From: Torymus aiolomorphi
Taxonomy: Eukaryota > Arthropoda > Insecta > Hymenoptera > Torymidae
Direction: 5' to 3'
NCBI GenBank assembly: GCA_036365515.1
Contig: CM070873.1
Location: 19,483,757 to 19,547,756 of the forward strand
DNA length: 64,000 bases
In this document: positions 18,565-28,296 of the stretch, one piece after another
Layout of the letters: every line of letters starts with the position of its first letter
Numbering within the stretch: the stretch's first letter is position 1
The notes under the pieces: model-generated
The model's input: only the letters and a program-made list of their open reading frames with translations
Told to the model about the DNA's origin: nothing
Database searches by the model: none
Made by a program: the position numbers and the translations under genes

Positions 18565-18714
18565 ATGGATCAAACCAACAGCTCGACCGTTGCTCCCGAG
18601 CAACAGCGACTCATACAAAACGATTCAAAACAGTCGCAGTGGAAAAAATATTCAGAAAAAATTTCCACAAACACGTATTCTTTGCCCGAGCAAAAGGGTT
18701 ATAAAAAGTTTTAA
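18565..18714 (+). CDS. Small ORF in right TIR (49 aa), function unknown
   Basis: Twin of the ORF at 10595-10732. Begins MDQTNSSTVAPEQQRLIQND and ends LPEQKGYKKF. The two copies differ by G/D at residue 2 and a 12-nt in-frame indel, and both frames stay open, which suggests selection or very recent homogenisation. A complete TATA-initiator pair lies upstream. Hydrophilic, no recognisable domain. Confidence 0.55.
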   Translation: MDQTNSSTVAPEQQRLIQNDSKQSQWKKYSEKISTNTYSLPEQKGYKKF

Positions 18715-18928
18715 ATGGTTGCATAATAGTTTTTAATGGTTATAGTAGATAAGAACCGCTGGCCGAGAGCAACAGCTGACAAGCAGCAGGCCGCCGACCG
18801 CTGGCCGCCCGCCGCCGACCGCTACCGTTGTCCGTGCGCAGCAGGCTGTCGCTGGCCGCTCGCTGCCGGCGGCTCGCTCCCCCAGGGCAAGCTCTGACTT
18901 TGCGGCTGGTCTAGAACGGGCAAGACCT

Positions 18929-19007
18929 GGTCTAGAATCGGTAGGCCGGTTCTGGCTCAACTCGTTGGCGCGCGGGTGAGCCGGAACCGGCCTACCGATT
19001 CTGGACC
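18929..19007. repeat. Internal hairpin in right TIR
   Basis: 31-nt arms beginning GGTCTAGAATCGGTAGGCCG pair at 29 of 31 positions around a 17-nt loop. Arm ends reuse the ATTCTGGACC motif of the terminal palindrome. Confidence 0.88.
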
Positions 19008-19162
19008 AATAGGTCTTGTTTGGGTTATTGGGTCATCGTGCAGGTGACCCAAAACCCTATACCGATTCTAGACCAACAGGTCACGACCTGTTTGGGTTAT
19101 TGACGCCCGTGCAATAGCGGGGGAGGGGAGGGGGGAAGGGGGGAGGGGAGGGGGACCCAAAA

Positions 19163-19224
19163 AAGCTATACCGATTCTAGACCAACAGGTCACGACCTGA
19201 AATGGTCCAGAATCGGTATAGCTT
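19163..19224. repeat. Terminal palindrome, right end
   Basis: Mirror of 10170-10231: 21-nt arms with one mismatch around CAGGTCACGACCTG. Confidence 0.9.
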
Positions 19225-19237
19225 ATCTACTAAGACC

Positions 19238-19580
19238 TGCTGCATATTCTACATTAATCTTAGTATAATAAATAATAATATAACTCAGTACAATGTGTTA
19301 AAAAGTGACTCAACAGTGGATGAATCAAAAGTACAAAAGCGAAAGACAGATTGTTAGCAATAACTTTGAATGGAACGCATGCTGTTAGATTAGCAATAAC
19401 TTTTAAAGGAACGGATGCATGCAAGGTGCCAGAGCTTCTGTTTCAACATATTTATATAGAGGAACATATCTTAGGTGTACAGGAAACTGAGTTTCATGCA
19501 GAGAAAAAAATTGGGAACCTAATGGCTGGTTATTTTTGAAGTTTTATGGTATTTTTCTTTGTAGGCTTATTTATCAAAAT
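19238..19580. other. Flank of the Polinton-like element, no gene assigned
   Basis: Contains a 62-codon open frame (19351-19539) in which a ~40-bp unit (TTAGCAATAACTTT.AA.GGAACG) occurs twice. It could be an exon remnant of the transposase downstream, but I see no recognisable motif. Confidence 0.35.
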
Positions 19581-19940
19581 GTCATTTTTTAAGGTTTGGC
19601 GTTACTTTAAAAAAAAAACTATTCCATTGATGTTGATGGGAGAAGGCCTGAATTACTTGAAATTTATTCATCTATGGCAGGAAGAGTTGGAAATATGAAA
19701 AATATTTTATTAAATAATTTTAAAATGGTAAAATCCACAAAAAAAAAACAAAAATTCATAAAATTCATGAATTTAAAGCAGTTTTTTCCATAAAAAAAAA
19801 TATTAATTTTCAGAAATTTTATTTTTCCAACTCTTCCTGCCATAACTGCATGAATTTCAAGTAATTTAGTTCCTCTCCCATGAAAATCAATAGAATAGTT
19901 TTTTTTTTAAATTACGCCAATTGAAAAAAATTGAAAATGC
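19581..19940. mobile_element. MITE-like 360-bp inverted repeat
   Basis: Arms pair from GGCGTTACTTTAAAAAAAAA (about 19598) to its complement ending near 19918, including GGGAGAAGGCCTGAATTACT and CTTCCTGCCAT tracts; the centre is AT-rich. Probably a small non-autonomous DNA transposon or an RNA hairpin source. Confidence 0.6.
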
Positions 19941-20060
19941 TATATCTCTGAGTAAAATTGGTCTACAGATTAAGTCTTGGGTCATATTATCAGAAATGGT
20001 GTATATTTATAGTATATATATTGTATTTTGTTTAAACTACATTTTTCTTTTTTTATAGCT

Positions 20061-21430
20061 CATTTTGACCTCAGAAGCCACTAGGTGTAAGACCGCCTTA
20101 ATAGTATTGGACCACATGAGATCAACGGCGATCGACGAAATGCACTGTATTTTTCAAGGCGTCATGAAGAGATTATTAAAGATTTGGTTTGATGTCGATC
20201 ATCGTAATCACCGAACGTCTTTATTACCGTTTATTCACGTCATTGATAAAAGACTGAAAAATTTGACGCCCCCATCTTTTGTCAATCAGATGCCACGAAA
20301 GATATCTGAGTTTTCTTACTGGAAAGCTTCAGAGCTAGAAACTTTTCTACTTGTTTATAGCTTGCCAGTACTAAAAAACATTATGATTGAAGAATATTTT
20401 GAACATCATATTTTATTAGTTCATGCAATCTCTCTTTTGAATTTCAGTAGCGTAAGTGATGAAATGGTCGAGATTGCTAAACGTCTTCTGACTGAATATG
20501 TCACCAGATTTATGAACCTATACGGTAAAAAGTTTATGACTTGCAATATCTACTTGCTCCTACATTTATCAGATGATGTCAAAAAGTTTGGGCCATTGTG
20601 GGTGCTTTCTTACATGTTACCCTTTCGAAAACTTTTTAGGAATTATAAAAAATTATGTACACGGATCAAATCATCCTGAACTTCAAATTTGTTCAGCAGT
20701 TATAAATTTTATATCCTTAGCTGAACTAAAAGATAGGTTTCTCAAAATAGAGAGTTTGGTTTACTGCTTTTGCAAGAAAATAAAAAAATCAGAAACTCAC
20801 AGAAGAAAGATTAAAGAAATTGGCGAAAATATGTACATCGTAGGGGTTCCCAAAAAAGTTCAAAGTATCCCATCACACGTGAAAAATGTTTTATCTAACA
20901 ATGCAGTAATAATTGACAAAAGTAAATGTCACTTTTTTCATAGATTATTGAGTAAGGGAATTTATTATGAAACTGAGTGTTATGCACAAGCTAAGAAAAG
21001 CAATTCAACCTTTATTAAGTTTACGTATGATAATAATGTATGCGTGGGTATCGTCCAAACGTTTCTAAGAGTTTGTAAATGTCCATGTCAATCATCTTGT
21101 GAAGATTGTAACGATGAATATAAAAACTACGCTACAGTGTCAGAATGTAAAGCAGAAAAAGTATTCATGTGCGATTTTATAGAAAATACTGTCCCTACCA
21201 TTTCGTTATGTGAAAGAACCAATAATTTGTTGTTAATTAGTTTAACTGATATTTTTAATATCTGTTATTATGTATGCGTAGATAAAACTTTATATACAGT
21301 TGAAGTTATTAATAATAAAAAAAGTAGCAAATTAAAAAGCTTACAACAACATAGCACTGCATTTATTGTCTTTTTTTACATCCCTATTTCATTTAAAAAG
21401 TCGATAAATAAGTTTATTTTCATATGGTAA
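20061..21430 (+). pseudogene. tnp2/DUF4218-like transposase, C-terminal exon, frameshifted
   Basis: A splice-acceptor-like TTTTTTATAG precedes the open frame at 20061. Seen: STAIDEMHCIFQGVMKRLLK (the DYMH..LGVMK-type motif), PRKISEFSYWKASELETFLL, NIYLLLHLSDDVKKFGPLW, then, one frame over, YPFENFLGIIKNYVHGSNHP, a signature of this family. One base is missing at about 20621-20626. After that the second frame stays open to 21430 with a Cys-rich patch (VCKCPCQSSCEDC). No intact start, so this is a decayed copy. It is on the opposite strand to the fragment at 1-537 and covers a different part of the protein. Confidence 0.65.
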
Positions 21431-21830
21431 AATAAAAAATATTAATCATTAAAAGCGCTTTCTGCTTTCCAGGTATAGTTTATTCCACAATATTTGTCAG
21501 GCGTAACGCACTGGCTGACGGACACTACTCGACGCGCCCTGCATTCTCCTTCGGCTGCCTCATGCCTTCTACAGCACCTGCGAAGTTATAGTTTCCGTGA
21601 GAGTAGATCGGCAGTAGCGACACATCGACGAGCATCGACTAAGATGACTCCTGCGTGGGAGACCGATGAGTTCGTCGTGCCGTGAGTTAAATGGGCCTCA
21701 GTTGTCGAGGCAATTGAAGAGAAACACCGCAATTAAATTCTGAGGCTTTTGTGCCTATCGCTTTTATTTTGAATAAATGTTATCTCTTGAGAGTATCAAG
21801 TGTGTTTTATTACACGTTTTTTGTTTTCAA
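21431..21830 (+). other. Possible terminal exon with polyA signal, unassigned
   Basis: CTGCTTTCCAG (about 21475) looks like a splice acceptor, followed by a GC-rich 63-codon open frame to 21685 and AATAAA near 21772. It could be the 3' end of a transcript reading from the transposase remnant; the peptide matches nothing I know. Confidence 0.3.
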
Positions 21831-22435
21831 TGTTTTGTTGAAGTATAGCTAAACTTTTACATATTGAATAGGAGCAAAATCACAGCTAAAACGGTAGTAA
21901 ACTTTAGCATTACTGCGAGAAATTGAAAACTTTCGCGTAATCAACCCAAAGCTTTCTTAAAAATTTCACATTTTTAATATGTCTTGTAAAACATCATCTA
22001 AATTTATGCCGAAGTACATGCATTTAATAAGAAAATATGTGTCATGAAACTAAACTTGGTCTCAACTTCAAATGAACGTTTTGAAAACTTCGTAAAGTTT
22101 TTCCAAACTTCAGCTGAATTTATACCAAAGTTAATGCTTTTTGAAAAAAAGTTAATCATTACATCAAACTTCACCTAAACTTCAGATAAACATTCTGAAA
22201 ACTTAGCCAAGTTTTCCCAAACTTGTATCAAACTTTCGTTTCGTTGTGACTACAAAAATTCATGTTTTTCGTTACTTTAGAAAAACGTTGGCAGAACTTC
22301 ACCAAAACTTCCATTAAAAAAATTAGCAAAATCTGGAAGTTTGGGAAAGTGTCATTGGCGATGCGCTGCATAAGTTCAGCTGAACTTAAACTTCAGCCAA
22401 ACTAGAGCCAAACGAAATTTTTTTGCGCGGGTAGT
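21831..22435. other. AT-rich stretch with degenerate AAACTTC motif, no gene seen
   Basis: AACTTCA/AAACTT-type words recur every 30-50 bp between 22060 and 22400. No ORF or RNA gene recognised. Confidence 0.5.
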
Positions 22436-23390
22436 CATACAGTTGTTTCCGAGAGTTGTTTGCATTACTTGACTATAGATAATTGATTTCACAACTTTCG
22501 TTTGTTTGATTTACAGTGAACAATTTGAATGTACTTACTTCCATATAATTTGTTCAGCATACAATGACTCAAAGAAGTGAAAGACTTTTTGACTGGTATA
22601 TTTATTTGATTTCTTTTAAAAAATCATAAATATTATTATTTTATAGATTATACAGAGAGAACGCCTATACTTGCCTTATTTTATACTTTCGTAGAAAGTT
22701 TTATATTAACAATATTATTATTTTTATAGTCATGAAAAAAATTATTACCATTTGTAAAGAGTACTTATTGAATAGATGAGACTAGAAGAATTAAAAGGAC
22801 TAGACAAATTGTGTTGTTAGAATGTACTTAAAAAATTCGCTTTTAATAAACGTGTTGATTGTTTTAAAAAAGTATTTAAGCTCTCATTAAAGTTTTTAGT
22901 ACTGAGTTTGAAATGTTGAGAGAGAGAGAGGGAGAGAGAGAGGGGAGGGAAAGAGAGGGAAGGAGAGAGAGGGCGAGAGAGACAGGGGATAAAGAGAGGG
23001 AGAGAGAGAGGGAGGGAGAGAGAGACTAATACTTGCCTTAGTTTAAACTTTTGTAAAATGTTTTTTGAAATAGATTTCACAACTTTTTAAGAGAAAATGA
23101 TAATTACATGGTGTGATAACGTTATGAGATTTTGTTATAGTATATTTTTAATATCATTATTAAATGATATTAAAAATTATTGTTATTCAAAAAAGTTTTA
23201 AATTTGAGTGTTTCTTCAAGAAGTTCGATAAAATGATTACACTAGTAAAATTTTTTGAAATAATATAATCAAACGTGTATTTTCTTAGGTATGATGATCT
23301 CAATCTTACGTAAACCTCAGATACTGAAAGCAATAAGATACTTAAAATTTTATCTAACACTTTATTATGGCATCCATTCGCGTGCAATCG
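22436..23390 (+). repeat. Single-arm copy of the palindromic repeat at 31430-34073
   Basis: From GTCATACAGTTG to TTAGGTATGATGA it follows the right arm at about 33160-33910, including the GA-rich tract (22918-23027 here) and the ACTTGCCTTA.TTT motif. Alone here, so one arm can exist without its partner. Confidence 0.75.
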
Positions 23391-23765
23391 TTCTTATGTG
23401 CCGGGAGCCTTATGCTGCGCTGGCGCTGCGCCGGTTCTAAGTATATTATTTAATTAAACGTTTTTTTCTTTATAATCGGTATTTATAACCGTAAACTGTC
23501 GTTAAAAGAGAGGTTGTGTGATCCCACACGTGACAAAACAATGACGGCAGATGGACGGCACGCCGTGCCGGATTGCTTGCGCTGAATCTGCCCGGCACGC
23601 GCTGTTATCTGGGTTACGGTCATTTCTGTTTTTCGGCAGCGGGCATGTCTGTGGGATGGCGGGCCAGCTGATCGGCTGTAGCTATGCGCGCCGCGCGTTT
23701 CAGCGTTGCTGTTTATAAGCGCGATAAGTACTGCGGCCAATGCCTGCTATCCGGTGTTCCTTACA
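23391..23765. other. GC-rich island upstream of candidate gene
   Basis: Base composition shifts from AT-rich to GC-rich at about 23535-23880, unlike everything around it. A TTTATAAG-type box is near 23710. Contains no long ORF. Confidence 0.35.
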
Positions 23766-23778
23766 GTGATGATAGGGA

Positions 23779-23991
23779 ATGCTATTCATCTCCTTGGCAC
23801 GTGCGACGGTCCTCTTCACGATTGTGGTTACGGCAGCGATGTGCCTGGCGCAGAAAGTACAGCGATGCTTCAACAGTGCAGTTTCGGTAAGCCTTAACTC
23901 GTCCCTAACCTTTTTTTCTATTGGGCTGATTGGTATTCTTCCATTCTTACAGGCTCCGGGACGACGTTGCAGGTTGACGGCAACAGAGTAG
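23779..23991 (+). CDS. Candidate small secreted peptide, two coding exons (48 aa)
   Basis: Exon 1 23779-23886 (ATG to GTTTCG), intron 23887-23952 (66 nt, GTAAGC...TTCTTACAG), exon 2 23953-23991 ending TAG; a further donor GTAAAA (23998) and acceptor TTTGCAG (24096) suggest a third, untranslated exon. An acceptor-like CCTTACAG ends 12 nt before the ATG. The first 24 residues (MLFISLARATVLFTIVVTAA, then MCLA) are a strong signal peptide; the mature part QKVQRCFNSAVSAPGRRC... is short and basic with two to three Cys. The intron is also open in frame, so the evidence is splice sites plus signal peptide, not an ORF bias. Unknown function; could be chance. Confidence 0.35.
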   Translation: MLFISLARATVLFTIVVTAAMCLAQKVQRCFNSAVSVSLNSSLTFFSIGLIGILPFLQAPGRRCRLTATE

Positions 23992-24175
23992 ATTCAGGTA
24001 AAATCAAAATCTATGAACAGAATACTTTATAATATTTTTTCAAATGCGTGCCTCTGCGCTTTTCCTCTCATCATTACATTTATTATTTCTTTGCAGATAT
24101 AGCGTGCACGATGTAGGACTTTGAACAAGTTTATTTTAGGAAGATGTTTAAGGTAATTGAAGCTAGGACTTCAAA

Positions 24176-24712
24176 CTTGGAAGCCTCTTAGATCCTGAAG
24201 CGGATAGTTATTATTCGGCACAGAAATGGCAAACATAAGAACTCCAGTTTCACTGTTTTAAAATGATAGTTTAATGGATGATCAAGCTTATGGTGATAAA
24301 ATAAGTTTTCAAAGTGAAGAAGAAAATACAGAGAAAGTGCCTAAACCATCTAAATTATCAACCGATGTTTATTTGTACAGAAAATCTAAACAAGAAAGAA
24401 TTTTCGAACCTTGAAATATAGACAAGAGTAAACAAGAATCTGGATCAGCATGGAGAGATTTTATATCTTTTAATGATAATGAATCTGTTGTTGACAAAAA
24501 GAAAATGCGATCAAGATTCTTTCAAAGTGTAAATAGTGAATGTGACCTACAGCAAGAACCAAGAACTTAAAAGACAGCATTGGGCAGAAAGAAAAGAGAT
24601 CGAAAGTCGTTTTATTACTTAAGGATTTTCAACAAACAAGACAGAAAGTAACAAGATATGATGCTTTGGCGACTGCTACAATCATATATTCGATATCGCT
24701 CAGTATCACCAC
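24176..24712 (+). pseudogene. CRLS1: CRLS1-like copy A, middle replaced
   Basis: Retains only the LEAS-type GSFLDP region (24176-24225) and the 3' exon end with donor CACTG|GTAATA (24655-24712). The central ~90 bp of the exon is replaced by an unrelated ~430-bp segment that contains its own broken ORF (24274-24570). Confidence 0.55.
24274..24570 (+). pseudogene. Unidentified coding remnant, one nonsense codon
   Basis: 98-codon frame starting MDDQAYGDKISFQSEEENTE, with an in-frame TGA at 24412-24414 and then NIDKSKQESGSAWRDFISFN to TAA at 24568. Composition (acidic, Lys/Ser/Asp-rich) looks like real protein rather than AT-rich noise. I do not recognise it. It sits inside CRLS1-like copy A. 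Confidence 0.45.
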
Positions 24713-25306
24713 TGGTAATATATTAATATTACGTATGCATGTATGTAGATTTGAAATTATTTGCAACAATCTTTGGATCATTGGGAAAATATTATAAACA
24801 TTTTTTATAAAATTTTAAGATTAGAAATTATTTGCAACTATCATTTCTGAAAATTATTAACTTTTATAAAATTTTCAATTTATTATATTTTTCTTATTAT
24901 TTATTTACAGTTTTATGAAATTTGCATGTTATTAATTTAATTTTTTTTTAATCTAAATTAACCGACACTTTATCAAAACTAACAAAATATAAACATGTAT
25001 TTTTTTCTCTATTTCCTCTATTGACAACTGCGGGGATCTCATCCCTGAATACCGTAACTTCATATGAGGTGTGGTAGACTGTGAGGATCTTCCACTGAAT
25101 ATCTCTCGTTAGATGCTGCAGTAGAACAAGAATCTCAAGGTCATAAGAAAGAATCTTATGAGAAAATGCTTGGATCTTTTGAAAAACTCACTGAGGATAA
25201 GAAGAACTACAAGAAGTGCTACTAGCACATTTAGCTGATGAATGGATAGCATGCACATTGATTCAAGCTTCCAAGTTTGGAAGCTTCTTAGATCATGTAG
25301 CGGATA

Positions 25307-26073
25307 ACTCGTATGGAAATAATAAATGTATGAAACCGTAGGAAAATATATAAAAATGAACCTTTCTATTGGTTTTTGGACATATTTTATACGGTTTTAT
25401 ACATTTTTATACATTTTTATACAGTTTAATACATTTTCGGACATTTTCTTAAACTTCAGAAATTCTTCCATGTCAAGTTTGTAAAAGGTTAATGTAATAA
25501 AACATAGGAAACCGTATAAAAATGTATATTTCTGTATATTTCCGTAGATTTTTTCAAATTTATTATATTTTTATACATTTTTATACAGTTTAATACATTT
25601 TCATACAAAATAAAAAAAAAAGATAAATAAATAAATTATGTTTTTATGTTTTATAACGAGGTGTGATACAGCGCTAGCCGGCGCAAGAGTAGGGCCCTGT
25701 ATTACCGGCACCTGCGGTTAGCACACCAGATAGAGGGCCAGGGAGCAGTGCGTTGGTAGTCTCGAGGTAGAGACACTCGCCTCCGGTCCGGACGGCTCAG
25801 GTTCGATTCCCGATGCCGGCGCGTATTTTTTACTCTTCTCCTCCGTATCCACCCCGTTACAGTTTATAAAAATATAATTACGTTTTTCCGTTTTTTACGA
25901 TTTATAAATTCTATAAAACGTAAAAAACCATATGAAATTGTATAAAATCGTTGCAAATCGTAGAAAACTGTATTAAAATGTTAAAAACCGTATGAAACCG
26001 TGTTAAAACGTATCAAAACGTATTAAAACGTATCAAAACGTATTAAAACGCATACATTTCTTTTTTCCATACA
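25307..26073. mobile_element. ~770-bp insertion with short TIRs, contains a SINE-like unit
   Basis: Ends CTCGTATGGAAATAATAAAT and CTTGTATGGAAAAAAGAAAT (right end reversed) are imperfect inverted repeats. Interior is AT-rich with repeats of ATACATTTTTATACAGTTTA and CGTATTAAAACGTATC. It interrupts CRLS1-like copy B; the target duplication is not clear (2 bp at most). Confidence 0.6.
25659..25865 (+). repeat. tRNA-derived SINE/MITE-like unit
   Basis: GC-rich 200-bp block with A-box-like GGTAGTCTCGAGGTAGAGAC (about 25757) and B box GGTTCGATTCC (about 25800), ending GATGCCGGCG; flanked by TAACGAGGTG and its near-complement CACCCCGTTA. No folded cloverleaf is good enough for a functional tRNA. Confidence 0.6.
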
Positions 26074-26459
26074 AGAAGTTATTTATTATTCGGCACAATG
26101 TTTTTGACCTTAACATGGGTTGGTTTGATTCCCATCCCACTTAGTGTCTTGTCCTAGCAAGAAATGATACTTTGGTGACTGCTACAATCACATATTCGAT
26201 ATTGCTCAGTATCACCACTGGTAATATATTTATATTATGTATGCATATATGTAGATTTGAAATTATTTGCAACAATCTTTGGATCATTGGAAAAATATTG
26301 TAAACATTTTTTTATAAAATTTTAAGATTAGAAATTATTTGCAACTATCATTTTTGAAAATTATTAACTTTTATAAAATTTTCAATTCATTATATTTTTC
26401 TTAATATTTATTTATAGTTTTATAAAATTTGCATGTTATTAATTTAATTTTTTTTTTAA

Positions 26460-26906
26460 ATCTAAATTCACCGTCACTTTATAAAACTAAGAAAATATAA
26501 ACATGTATTTTTTCTTTATTTTCTCTATGGGCAACTGCGAGGATGTCATTACTAAATACTTTAACTTCATTTTAACATGTGTGGTAAACAGTGAGGATCG
26601 TTTATTGAACATCTCTCGTAAGATGCTGTAGCAGAACAAGAATCTCAAGGTCATAAGGAAAAATCTTGCAAATAATGCTTGAATCTTTTTGAAGAACTTA
26701 CCGAGGATAAGAAGAACTACGAAAAGTGCTACTAGCAATTCAGCTTTATGGCTTTGCTGGTTTTTGGATTAGGTGATGGATGGATAACATATATATGGAT
26801 TCAAGCTGCCAAATTTGGAAGCTTCTTAGATCCTGTAGCGGATAAGTTATTATTCGTTTGATTTCCATCCCACTTACGTGTCTTATCATAGCAACATATG
26901 ATGGCT
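26460..26906 (+). pseudogene. CRLS1: CRLS1-like copy C, internally deleted
   Basis: Keeps GATGGATGGATAAC...CAAATTTGGAAGCTTCTTAG but jumps from TTATTATTCG directly to TTTGATTTCCATCC, losing about 40 bp of the exon; then CTTACGTGTCTTATCATAGC. Confidence 0.55.
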
Positions 26907-27059
26907 GCAACATTGGAAAAATGTTGTAAACATTTTTTATAAAATTTTAAGATTAGAAATTATTTGCAACTATCATTTTTGAAAATTATTAACTTTATTA
27001 AAATTTTCAATTCATTATATTTTTCTTATATTTTGTTATTTGTATGTTATTAATTTAAT

Positions 27060-27571
27060 TTTTTTTTAAATCTAAATTCACCATCACTGTATCAAAACTA
27101 ACAAAATATAAACATGTATTTTTTTCCCTATTTTCTCTATGGACAACTGCGAGGATCTCATCCCTGAATGCCGTAACTTCATATGAGGTGTGGTAGACAG
27201 TGAGGATCTTCCATTGAATATCTCTCGTTAGATACTGCAGTAGATCAAGAATCTCAAGGTTATAAGAAAGAATCTTATGAAAAAATGCTTGGATCTTTTT
27301 GAAAAACTCACTGAGGATAAGAAGAACTACAAGAAGTGCTACTAGCACTGATTTAGCTGATGGATGGATAGCATGCACATGAATTCAAACTTGCAAATTT
27401 GGAAGCTTCTTAGATCCTGTATCCGATAAGTTATTATTCGGCGCAATGTTTTTCACATCAACATGGGTTGGTTTGATTTCCATCCCATTTACGTGTCTTG
27501 TCGTAGCAAGATATGATGTTTTGGTGGCTGCTACAATCATATATTCGATATCGCTCAGTATCGCCACTGGT
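27060..27571 (+). pseudogene. CRLS1: CRLS1-like copy D, nonsense codon
   Basis: Best-preserved 3' half: FFTSTWVGLISIPFTCLVVA followed by donor CACTG|GTAATA at about 27571. In the conserved tract, ACATGGATTCAA of the other copies reads ACATGAATTCAA, a TGG to TGA nonsense change in the T-W-I-Q segment. Confidence 0.6.
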
Positions 27572-28017
27572 AATATATTTATATTATGTATGCATATATG
27601 TAGATTTGAAATTATTTGCAGCAATATTTGGATCTTTGGAAAGATATTATTATTAATATTATGTATTAAAATTTTAAGATTAGAAATTATTTGCAACAAT
27701 CTTTTTATAATTATTAACATTTATAATATTTTAAATTAATTATATTTTTCTTATTATTTATTTACAGTTTTATGAATTTTTTTTTTAAATCTAAATTCAC
27801 CATCACTTTATCAAAACTAACAAAGTATAAAACTGTATTTTTTTCTCTATTTTTTCTATGGACAACTGCGAGGATCTCATCCCTGAATACCGTAACTTCA
27901 TACGAGGTGTGGTAGACAGTGAGGATCTTCCATTGAATATCTCTCATTAGATGCTGCAGCAGAACAAGAATCTCAAGGTCATAAGAAAAAATCTTATTAA
28001 AAAATGCTTGGATCTTT

Positions 28018-28296
28018 TTGAAAAACTCACTGAGGATAAAAAGAACTACAAGAAATGCTACTAGCACTGATTTAGCTGATGGATGGATAGTATGCACATG
28101 GATTCAAGTTTCCAAATTTGGAAGCTTCTTGGATCCTGTAGCGGATAAGTTATTATTCGGCACAATGTTTTTGACCTCAACATGGGTTGGTTTGATTTCC
28201 ATCCCACTTAGATGTGCTGTAGCAAGAAATGATGCTTTGGTGGCTGCTATCCTGTATAGAAAAAAATTTCCTGAGGACTCCTCTGAAACATTTTAG
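28018..28296 (+). pseudogene. CRLS1: CRLS1-like copy E, open CDP-alcohol phosphatidyltransferase motif
   Basis: Open 92-codon frame containing DLADGWIVCTWIQVSKFGSF followed by LDPVAD. This matches the CDP-alcohol phosphatidyltransferase signature D-x2-D-G-x2-A-R-x8-G-x3-D-x3-D, except that A-R reads V-C (A-C in the other copies). Then KLLFGTMFLTSTWVGLISIP, as in cardiolipin synthases, which join CDP-diacylglycerol and phosphatidylglycerol in the mitochondrial inner membrane. Only one exon; after ALVAAILY the sequence diverges from the other copies. Not a functional gene by itself; the parent gene is elsewhere. Confidence 0.6.

Larger units (their letters stand above)
10163..19231. mobile_element. 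Polinton/adintovirus-like element, complete ends, no DNA polymerase found
   Basis: 9,069 bp with termini AGTAGATAAGC...GCTTATCTACT (AG...CT, as in Polintons) and a 6-bp target duplication AAGACC (10157-10162 and 19232-19237). Inverted repeats are ~600-700 bp. It holds ten gene-sized ORFs in two divergent blocks around a shared promoter at 14.45-14.51 kb: leftward integrase, fibre-like, DUF8207-like and ATPase; rightward PLA2/core protein, protease, penton, 48-aa ORF, major capsid protein, unknown. The gene set matches Polinton/adintovirus relatives (established families), but no family-B polymerase, helicase or Rep is visible anywhere between the ends. It is a complete integrated copy with one clear gene break, in the ATPase. 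Confidence 0.93.
18535..19231. repeat. Right terminal inverted repeat of the Polinton-like element
   Basis: Inverted match to 10163-10764, about 100 bp longer because of extra GGTCTAGAATCGG repeats and a hairpin. Ends TATCTACT followed by the AAGACC duplication. Confidence 0.92.
25000..26219 (+). pseudogene. CRLS1: CRLS1-like copy B, split by an insertion
   Basis: Exon reads up to GCGGATAA at 25306 and resumes GTTATT at about 26076, ending at the donor CACTG|GTAATA (about 26219). The break is the 25307-26073 insertion. Lesions within the exon: TTAGTGTCTTG replaces the longer CTTACGTGTCTTG tract, shifting the frame. Confidence 0.6.
24176..28296 (+). repeat. Tandem array of five partial cardiolipin-synthase-like gene copies
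   Basis: Copies begin near 24176, 25000, 26480, 27070 and 27800, each holding the same exon (LADGWIA.TWIQ.SKFGSFLD-type) and conserved flanking intron (ending CACTGGTAATAT, then ATTTGAAATTATTTGCAACA). Spacing 600-1500 bp. Most copies are truncated, stop-containing or interrupted. Confidence 0.75.

Noticed and set aside
22817..23080. Ser/Leu/Pro-rich 87-codon minus ORF
   Set aside because: Translation of a GA/CT-rich tract that is part of a dispersed repeat.
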